From Fimbriimonadaceae bacterium (GTDB lineage Bacteria; Armatimonadota; Fimbriimonadia; Fimbriimonadales; Fimbriimonadaceae), in assembly GCA_014380605.1 (NCBI GenBank), contig JACMJO010000034.1:1-11081 (forward strand): DNA of 11,081 bases. Direction: 5' to 3'. The position numbers and the translations under genes were made by a program. Below the pieces are notes generated by a model. That model had not been told where the DNA came from. It ran no database searches and saw only the letters and a list, made by a program, of their open reading frames with translations. This document shows, piece after piece, positions 1-4,876 of this stretch. How positions within the stretch are numbered: position 1 is the first letter of the stretch; the number at the start of each line of letters is the position of its first letter.

Positions 1-84
1 GAACCAACCGGAATAGACTATTCCCAGGCGTACGCGAAATACCGGAACCTCTATGCCTATCTGAAAGCCTGGAATGTGAGCTAG
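1..84 (+). CDS. C-terminal end of an upstream protein, possibly an FGGY-family sugar kinase (partial)
   Basis: Frame 1 is open from the window edge to a TAG at 82-84 and gives 27 residues ending AYLKAWNVS. The stretch YSQAYAKYRNLYAYLK has the pattern of the extreme C-terminus of FGGY carbohydrate kinases such as xylulokinase, where a helix with Y-x-x-Y-x-x-LY-x-x-L follows the last nucleotide-binding element. That resemblance is short and is a family-style guess only. The gene is read in the same direction as the S1 gene, whose proposed start lies about 118 nt downstream. The stop codon forms part of a TAGAAT hexamer that could serve as a -10 element for the next gene. Confidence 0.5.
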   Translation, partial: EPTGIDYSQAYAKYRNLYAYLKAWNVS

Positions 85-201
85 AATAGAAGGAATCCCA
101 AAAACCCTGAATCCTTTTACCCTCGTCAAACGTTCCGGCGAAGGGTGGAATCTGGTAGGATTAACCCCATCTTATTGGAGCCCCACGAAAGAGCATTGCA
201 G

Positions 202-2046
202 ATGATGATCGACGAGAACCAGACGCCAGTGGGCGAGCACGAAGCCCAGGAGAAACCAGAAACGGTTACTCCGGCGTCCGACGCCGCCCCGATGGAAATT
301 CCATCCGACCCCACGCCAACCGAATCCGCCGCAGAAGTGGAAGCACCCGTTGCAGAAACGGAAGTTGCCATTGCTGAACCAGAGGCTGTAACTTCGCCCG
401 AACCGGAAGCCGCTATTGTTCCCGAGCCAGAAGTTGAACGTGAACCTGAAGCAGAGGCAGTTGTAGAGCCCGAACCAGAGCCAGAACCGATTTCGGAGCC
501 TGAGCAAGTAGCTCCTACCCCGGAACCAGAATCGATTCCGGAGCCCGAGCAAGTCGCTCCGACTCCTGAACCCGAGCCGGTCGTTGTGCCCGTTGCCGCC
601 GCCCCTGCCAAGGCCAAGTCCGATGAGGATTTGTTTGAATCCTACATGAGTTCTTTGGATGCGGGAGGAGACGGTTTCGAAACGGACGGCACGTTCAAGA
701 AGCTCGCTAAGGGCGATCGCGTGGAAGCGACGATCATTCAAGTTGATAAGGACAGAGTTTTTGTAGACCTCGGCACCAAATCGGAGGGAATCGTTCCTCT
801 CGACGAGTTGATGAACGAGACGATCGAGTCGGCGAAAGACCACTTTAGCGTTGGCGACAAGATCAACGTTGTCGTTCTCCGACCCGAAAGCGCCGAAGGC
901 AACCCGATCGTTTCGAAGAAGCGAGCGGACTTTGAAGAGACCTGGGACAGGATTGAATCGGCCTTCAAGAGCCAAGAGATGATCACGGCGCAGGTCGTGG
1001 ATCGTGTCAAGGGAGGTTTGGTCGTCGATGTCGGCGTTCGAGGGTTCGTTCCTGCGACTCACGTTGGTAGCGGAAAGCTTCGCAACATCGAGAAGTACGT
1101 TGGCCAGCCGTTGCAGCTTAAGGTGATCGAAATCGATCGCGAGCGCAAGAAGGTAGTTCTTTCGAACCGAGAGGCAGAAGAGCAACGAAGAGCCCGAGCG
1201 AAGGAAGATATTTTCACAGCCGTAAACCCAGGCGATAGGCTCGAAGGAACTGTTCGTCGGCTCACCGATTACGGCGCGTTCATCGACCTCGGCGGAGTGG
1301 ACGGTCTGTTACACATTTCAGAAATGAGTTGGATGCGCATCAACCACCCCAAGGAGATGTTCAAGGAGGGCCAGAAGATCGAAGTCATGGTGCTTCGGTT
1401 GGATCAAAGCGCGGGGAAAATCTCTCTGGGGCATCGACAGGTCCTTCCCGATCCTTGGAACCTGATCAAGCAGAACTATACGATCAACCAGAAGCTTACG
1501 ATAACGATTGGACGGCTTGTTCAAAGTGGTGCGTTCGTCAAACTGCCCGAGGGCGCGGAAGCGTTCTTGCCAGTCAGCGAGATGTCGTACCGACGGCTCA
1601 AGCGTCCCCAAGACGCGGTCGAAGAGAACCAAGAGGTCGAAGTCCAGATCATCGACTTGCGGGCAGACGAGCGCCGAATGGTGCTCAGCATGCGAGCCAC
1701 CGGCAATCTTAAGGAAGAGCGCGGTCTTCCATCCTACGACGGTCCCTCAGAGTATGGCGGCGGTGGTGGCGGGGGCGGCGGCGACGACTTCCGTGGCGGC
1801 GACAAACGTGGCAAGCCGGGAGCCAAGAAAGGCAAGAAGACCGGGGGCCGTGGCGGTCGGGACGAGTATGAGGACTTCGAAGAAGTGGCGGGCCGACGAG
1901 GCTTCGCAACGGGCGGAGCAACCATCGGCGAGCGTCTTGGAATGCTGAAGGGCTTCCTTGGGCGAGACGAGGACGACGTTGAAGAAGTCGATCCCGATGC
2001 CGAGAAGGTAGAGACCGAAGCCGAGGCTGAACCCGAAGAAGCATAG
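202..2046 (+). CDS. rpsA: 30S ribosomal protein S1, four S1 domains, acidic N-terminal extension and Gly/Arg-rich tail
   Basis: This is an RNA-binding protein of the small ribosomal subunit that helps load mRNA. Counting from ATG 202 it has 614 residues. Residues 1 to about 150 are an acidic Pro/Glu-rich low-complexity region, including two copies of a 15-residue repeat. Four S1 (OB-fold) domains follow at about 167-243, 258-327, 341-410 and 425-497. The third is the clearest, with RLTDYGAFIDLGG followed by DGLLHISEMSW. The tail has nine consecutive glycines at 519-527, a Lys/Arg/Gly patch (KRGKPGAKKGKK, GGRGGR) and an acidic end. Four domains match the number usual outside Proteobacteria, which have six. 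The frame also opens at GTG 145, but its only upstream purine tract (AAGG) touches the start codon; ATG 202 or 205 has GAAAGAG at 187-193. The low-complexity N-terminus makes the exact start uncertain. A terminator follows directly. Confidence 0.9.
   Translation: MMIDENQTPVGEHEAQEKPETVTPASDAAPMEIPSDPTPTESAAEVEAPVAETEVAIAEPEAVTSPEPEAAIVPEPEVEREPEAEAVVEPEPEPEPISEPEQVAPTPEPESIPEPEQVAPTPEPEPVVVPVAAAPAKAKSDEDLFESYMSSLDAGGDGFETDGTFKKLAKGDRVEATIIQVDKDRVFVDLGTKSEGIVPLDELMNETIESAKDHFSVGDKINVVVLRPESAEGNPIVSKKRADFEETWDRIESAFKSQEMITAQVVDRVKGGLVVDVGVRGFVPATHVGSGKLRNIEKYVGQPLQLKVIEIDRERKKVVLSNREAEEQRRARAKEDIFTAVNPGDRLEGTVRRLTDYGAFIDLGGVDGLLHISEMSWMRINHPKEMFKEGQKIEVMVLRLDQSAGKISLGHRQVLPDPWNLIKQNYTINQKLTITIGRLVQSGAFVKLPEGAEAFLPVSEMSYRRLKRPQDAVEENQEVEVQIIDLRADERRMVLSMRATGNLKEERGLPSYDGPSEYGGGGGGGGGDDFRGGDKRGKPGAKKGKKTGGRGGRDEYEDFEEVAGRRGFATGGATIGERLGMLKGFLGRDEDDVEEVDPDAEKVETEAEAEPEEA
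496..585 (+). repeat. Two tandem copies of a 45-bp Pro/Glu-rich coding repeat inside rpsA
   Basis: Units 496-540 and 541-585 each encode a 15-residue segment beginning EPEQVAPTPEPE. The first ends in SIP and the second in PVV. The two copies differ mostly at third codon positions, so the duplication is not recent or the protein pattern is being held. They sit inside a longer PEPE-type region (about 390-600) that is highly acidic and probably disordered. Confidence 0.8.
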
Positions 2047-2062
2047 ATAGTCTGTTGATTAG

Positions 2063-2093
2063 AAGGCGAGTGTGAATTCACACTCGCCTTTTT
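2063..2093 (+). terminator. Intrinsic terminator of rpsA
   Basis: A perfect palindrome spans 2063-2090 (AAGGCGAGTGTG, AATT in the centre, and the exact complement) and its right arm runs into TTTTT at 2089-2093. It begins 16 nt after the S1 stop codon. This is a textbook Rho-independent terminator with a stem of at least 10 to 12 pairs. Because the palindrome is symmetrical, it would form on either strand; the AA at 2063-2064 is too short to act as a good reverse T-tract. Confidence 0.92.
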
Positions 2094-2095
2094 GC

Positions 2096-2101
2096 TTTAA
2101 T
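2096..2101 (+). promoter_or_regulatory. Possible -10 element for leaderless coaE transcription
   Basis: TTTAAT differs from the TATAAT consensus at one position and ends 5 nt before the coaE ATG at 2107. Transcription normally starts 6 to 8 nt after the end of a -10 box, so initiation here would place the 5' end at or next to the start codon, giving a leaderless mRNA. No good -35 hexamer lies at 16 to 18 nt upstream, where the terminator stem sits. No Shine-Dalgarno sequence precedes the ATG, which is consistent with leaderless initiation but does not prove it. Confidence 0.35.
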
Positions 2102-2106
2102 GAGAC

Positions 2107-2652
2107 ATGCGGATTGCGATAACCGGAGGAATTGCCGAGGGCAAGAGTACGGTGCTATCGCACTTAAAGGACCTTGGCAAACGGACAGATTCGGCGGACA
2201 GCATCGCTCGCAAAGTTTTTTTGCAAAACGATGTACAGGAAGCAATTAGCAAGATTGTTAAGATTTCACTTCCGATTCAAACTCACTTGCTGAGAGACGA
2301 AATCTCTCGCGATGCCTCACTAAGGAGGAAAGTCAATCGCATCCTGCATCCAAGAATCTTGACGGAAATTGAGATGTCTGAAGCTCAGTACTTCGAGGTT
2401 CCTCTTTTGCTGGAAACCTGCGTGCAAGGCCTGTACGACCAAATTTGGGTCGTTACGTGTGGCCCAGCCGAGCAGCTTCTTCGCTTAAGTGCGCGAGTTG
2501 GAGATATGGGTGAGGCAAAGCGTCTGATTTCAACTCAATTGCCTTCGATTGTGAAGTGCGCCTTTGCCGATCAGATCATCCGAACCAATGGCCCAGACGA
2601 TGTCGTCAAGGTTGAGATAGGGCAGATATTGGCATTTGAAGATGTGAGATAG
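2107..2652 (+). CDS. coaE: Dephospho-CoA kinase
   Basis: It catalyses the last step of coenzyme A synthesis, ATP-dependent phosphorylation of the 3'-hydroxyl of dephospho-CoA ribose, in the cytosol. The 181-residue product starts MRIAITGGIAEGKST, a Walker A P-loop (G7 to S14) in the form typical of CoaE. Other family marks are ADSIAR (30-35) with the Asp of the DAD-type motif, the HP pair at 81-82, EVPLLLE (97-103), the arginine-bearing lid (LLRLSAR, 124-130), STQ (142-144), AD at 154-155 and the final NG at 161-162. It is slightly shorter than the usual 195 to 210 residues, and the region between ADSIAR and the HP motif is compressed. Glu11 replaces the more common Ser/Thr of the P-loop. It lies 13 nt after the rpsA terminator with no visible ribosome binding site. 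Its stop codon abuts the -35 box of the next operon. Confidence 0.88.
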   Translation: MRIAITGGIAEGKSTVLSHLKDLGKRTDSADSIARKVFLQNDVQEAISKIVKISLPIQTHLLRDEISRDASLRRKVNRILHPRILTEIEMSEAQYFEVPLLLETCVQGLYDQIWVVTCGPAEQLLRLSARVGDMGEAKRLISTQLPSIVKCAFADQIIRTNGPDDVVKVEIGQILAFEDVR

Positions 2653-2681
2653 TTGACCACCTTGGATTCAGGTGATATACT
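2653..2681 (+). promoter_or_regulatory. Strong sigma70-type promoter with extended -10 for the envelope gene run
   Basis: TTGACC (2653-2658) and TATACT (2676-2681) are separated by exactly 17 nt, and each differs from consensus at one position. TG at 2673-2674 adds an extended -10 element (TGATATACT). Transcription would start near 2688, leaving a leader of about 66 nt before the first small ORF at 2754. The -35 box begins on the base after the coaE stop codon. This is the best promoter visible in the window. Confidence 0.8.
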
Positions 2682-2753
2682 CTGCCCGATTCGGTTCCAG
2701 CCATAGCTGTGTTTAGCTAAGGTGAGGCCGCGTTTGTTTTGGGGTGTCGATTA

Positions 2754-2888
2754 ATGGACAGAACTTATCGGGCTGGTGCACACGTCATCGCAATGGGAAG
2801 TTCGGGTCTGAAAATCGGCCAGAACAAATACAGTCAAGAAATGTGGACTGAAATGAAAGAGGTTTTGAGTAAGGAGGACTCGTCATAG
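2754..2888 (+). CDS. Small ORF of 44 codons, coupled to the CsgG-like gene; function unknown
   Basis: ATG 2754 opens a 44-codon frame that begins MDRTYRAGAHVIAMG and ends MKEVLSKEDSS, with stop TAG at 2886-2888. The last base of that stop is the first base of the GTG start of the next gene (TAGTG), the geometry of translational coupling. A G-rich tract GGGGTG (2741-2746) lies 7 nt upstream of the ATG and could bind the anti-Shine-Dalgarno. An in-frame stop at 2718-2720 limits extension upstream. The peptide is mixed charged and polar, with no signal peptide or membrane segment, and I recognise no family. The AAGGAGGA ribosome-binding site of the next gene lies inside its 3' end. It could be a true small protein or a leader ORF that controls access to that site. 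Confidence 0.5.
   Translation: MDRTYRAGAHVIAMGSSGLKIGQNKYSQEMWTEMKEVLSKEDSS
2872..2877 (+). promoter_or_regulatory. Ribosome binding site fixing the GTG start of the CsgG-like gene
   Basis: AGGAGG is a full anti-Shine-Dalgarno match 10 nt before GTG 2888. It decides this non-ATG start, which also yields an intact signal peptide. It lies within the coding sequence of the preceding small ORF. Confidence 0.85.
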
Positions 2889-4819
2889 TGAGGCGGTTCA
2901 TACAATCGTTACCAGGGAAGCTCATCGCGCACCTTGCGGTGCTATCGCTAATGTTGCCATCCCTTTCTCTGATGTTCGTGGGCAAGGCCTACGCGCAGCT
3001 TCAATCGTTGCCAACCTGGGCGGTTGTCGAGTTCGTTAACAAGAAGGGCGGCAACTACGGAGTGGCCGCGGCCGAGTCTGTAGCGAGCGAGCTCGCGAAG
3101 ACCGGCAAGTACGACGTCGTTCCACAGGAGACCATTAAGAGGTCCCTTGAGACGTTGATGCTTCAATCGCCAGTAACGGACACGACGAGCATCCTTCGTT
3201 TGGCACAAGACTTACGCGCGACGTCCATCGTACGCGGCGAAGTCGTCGACTATCAAGTGAACAATGTTGGGGGTGGCAAGCAAGCTACCGTTGCTATGAA
3301 GGTCATCGTTATCGATGCTGCTTCCGGCCTCGGTGTCAATGGTGCGGCCCTAACTGCGAAATCCACCGTTCGTGCGGGCGAAGTAACTACGGAAACGCTA
3401 GTTAACGAAGCTATTGGCACAGGTGCCAATAGAGCAGTTGCCGACATTCAAGCGCGGACGCTACCTACTGCTACGGTGCTCAATACCCAAGGTTCTGATG
3501 AGGCACTCATCAATCAGGGCACCCGAACCGGTTTCAAACGAGGCCAAGAGGTTATCGTCATTCGAAATCGTGAGCAGGTGGCCACAGCTAGAGTTGCCGA
3601 TGTCGAGCCAGATCAGGCTTATCTGAAGGTTACTCGCAGCTGGAAGGGAATTCGGCCGGGCGACAAGGTTCGCGCCGTGTTTGAGCCTGCTGATGGTATT
3701 GGAATCACCTCCGCGGGTGAGCTTAAAGTCAACAAGCCTCGAAACAAGGGCAACAATGCGGGATTGATTTCCATTGCGTTGATCCTTGGACTTGGTCTGT
3801 TGTTATTTACCAACGGCAATTCCAGCAGCCAATCGGCAACGGATTCCGTGACTACCGAAGCCACGCTCTTCCCAGATAACTCTGGCCAGCCCGCGGTTAA
3901 GGTGTCTTGGAGCCCGAATATCTTTGCCAAGGGTAATTCAACTCGATTCCGATGGCAAATCTATCGAGACGACGTGTTTGGCTCTCCGGTGCTTACTGCA
4001 CCCGGCGGACTGACCTTCGCTCATGACACTGCGCAACCCAGAATCGTAACTTATTCTGACTTCGGTGGAGTTATCGGCGGAACGTTCTGTCAGTTTACGG
4101 ATCCTCAGGATCAGACAACGGCAGCGGCGGTTGTTGGTCCGACGCCAGGGCGAGCGCATCAGTACCGCGTCGAGCTAGTCTATCGACTTAGCTCGCTCGA
4201 TCTCCCAGGTGGGACATCGACAAGCGGCGGTACCACAGGCGGCACTGGCGGAACAACGGGTGGGACTACTGGCGGCACTACTGGTGGAACAACTGGTGGA
4301 ACCACCGGTGGCACAACGGGCGGGACTACTGGTGGCACAACAGGCGGGACAACGGGCGGTCAAGACTGCTACTTCGTGACTTCTCAACAAATCGCGAGGG
4401 GTCTTGCAACTCCATTGTTCCGGTCTGACCTCCAGTCCCCAGCAAGTGGAGAGCAGGTTCCTGCTCCTCAGCCTGGCGATCCTACATTCGATCAGATTAC
4501 GTTCACATTCAATTCCGTCGTAGTCGGGGATCCAATTACTGTGGAGTACGTCGTTGAAGTTTCGACAAGCGCGAACTTTACGAAGAGCACCACCAAGAAA
4601 TTGGGGAGCACGATCTCACCGGATACTGGCCCAATCAGTCTCACGGTCGACAATAACTTCTTTACTTCCCCCGGCACCATTATCTGGTGGAGGGTTGGAA
4701 CGAGAAATGTTGCCGACAAACCGGGTCCCGTAAAGGACTCATTAGGAGAGCGGTATATCTTTAGCGCGATAAGGAGCTTTAGGCGTCCTTCATTGCCGCC
4801 GCCGCCTCCGTCCAACTGA
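2888..4819 (+). CDS. Exported CsgG/FlgT-like protein with Fn3-like domains and a Gly-Thr repeat linker
   Basis: The 643-residue product has a Sec signal peptide (about 1-36, cleaved at AYA|Q) and no lipobox Cys, unlike curli CsgG. Residues 43 to 187 match the pattern of CsgG-like periplasmic/outer-membrane assembly proteins: WAVVEF strand, KTGKYDVVPQETIKRSLE, a RLAQDLRATSIVRGEV segment (the 'lineage GA/ivG' position) and a conserved-looking AMKVIVIDAASG strand. Residues 205 to 266 (TGFKRGQEVIVIR ... IRPGDKVRA) resemble the C-terminal barrel of FlgT-like proteins. A hydrophobic helix at 291-310 (AGLISIALILGLGLLLFTNG) could cross a membrane. Two Fn3-like beta-sandwiches (about 335-442 and 515-635) flank a Gly-Thr linker (447-491), and the end is RRPSLPPPPPSN. 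It probably acts in the envelope as an assembly or anchoring factor. The overall CsgG relation is moderately sure, the function is not. Confidence 0.65.
   Translation: MRRFIQSLPGKLIAHLAVLSLMLPSLSLMFVGKAYAQLQSLPTWAVVEFVNKKGGNYGVAAAESVASELAKTGKYDVVPQETIKRSLETLMLQSPVTDTTSILRLAQDLRATSIVRGEVVDYQVNNVGGGKQATVAMKVIVIDAASGLGVNGAALTAKSTVRAGEVTTETLVNEAIGTGANRAVADIQARTLPTATVLNTQGSDEALINQGTRTGFKRGQEVIVIRNREQVATARVADVEPDQAYLKVTRSWKGIRPGDKVRAVFEPADGIGITSAGELKVNKPRNKGNNAGLISIALILGLGLLLFTNGNSSSQSATDSVTTEATLFPDNSGQPAVKVSWSPNIFAKGNSTRFRWQIYRDDVFGSPVLTAPGGLTFAHDTAQPRIVTYSDFGGVIGGTFCQFTDPQDQTTAAAVVGPTPGRAHQYRVELVYRLSSLDLPGGTSTSGGTTGGTGGTTGGTTGGTTGGTTGGTTGGTTGGTTGGTTGGTTGGQDCYFVTSQQIARGLATPLFRSDLQSPASGEQVPAPQPGDPTFDQITFTFNSVVVGDPITVEYVVEVSTSANFTKSTTKKLGSTISPDTGPISLTVDNNFFTSPGTIIWWRVGTRNVADKPGPVKDSLGERYIFSAIRSFRRPSLPPPPPSN
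4226..4360 (+). repeat. 12-bp degenerate coding repeat for a (TTGG)n linker
   Basis: The stretch encodes 45 residues: GGTTGGTGG followed by nine TTGG units. The DNA period is 12 bp (ACN ACN GGN GGN), but third positions vary freely between units, so adjacent DNA copies are imperfect while the protein repeat is perfect after the first irregular unit. It joins two Fn3-like parts of the exported CsgG-like protein and is probably a flexible linker. Confidence 0.9.
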
Positions 4820-4829
4820 TAACAGCTAG

Positions 4830-4857
4830 GCCCGTCTGAGCATTAGCTCGGACGGGC
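4830..4857 (+). other. Strong intergenic hairpin without U-tract
   Basis: GCCCGTCTGAGC (4830-4841), loop ATTA, and GCTCGGACGGGC (4846-4857) form a 12-bp stem with a single G-U pair. The sequence after it (AATGATTTAGG) has no run of T, so it is not a normal Rho-independent terminator. It fills most of the 57-nt gap before the next gene and ends 8 nt before that gene's ribosome binding site. It may stabilise or process the message, or act as a weak terminator that sets relative expression. Confidence 0.75.
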
Positions 4858-4865
4858 AATGATTT

Positions 4866-4870
4866 AGGAG
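4866..4870 (+). promoter_or_regulatory. Ribosome binding site of the 950-residue secreted protein gene
   Basis: AGGAG lies 6 nt before ATG 4877, an ideal spacing. The strong site suits high expression of this large surface or secreted protein. Confidence 0.85.
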
Positions 4871-4876
4871 CAATTA

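Noticed and set aside
59..87. TAGAAT (82-87) as the -10 box of an rpsA promoter
   Set aside because: The hexamer is a one-mismatch -10, but I find no acceptable -35 at 16 to 18 nt and the T comes from the upstream stop codon. It remains possible but is not listed as a feature.
90..118. Weak hairpin AAGGA...TCCTTTT as terminator of the upstream gene
   Set aside because: Only five base pairs form with a 17-nt loop. This is too weak to call a terminator.
172..1185. Long antisense open frame (337 codons) opposite rpsA
   Set aside because: It is the complement of a well supported S1 coding frame. Its translation has low complexity (FRFGF-like) caused by the PE-rich region, and there is no ribosome binding site or domain pattern.
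2704..2719. Small hairpin TAGCT...AGCTA in the leader before the small ORF
   Set aside because: A 5-bp AT-rich stem, with no T-run, and no match to a known riboswitch pattern.
4226..4360. CRISPR-like or satellite array
   Set aside because: The period is 12 bp with no spacers, in frame with a coding sequence, and it translates into a clean TTGG repeat.
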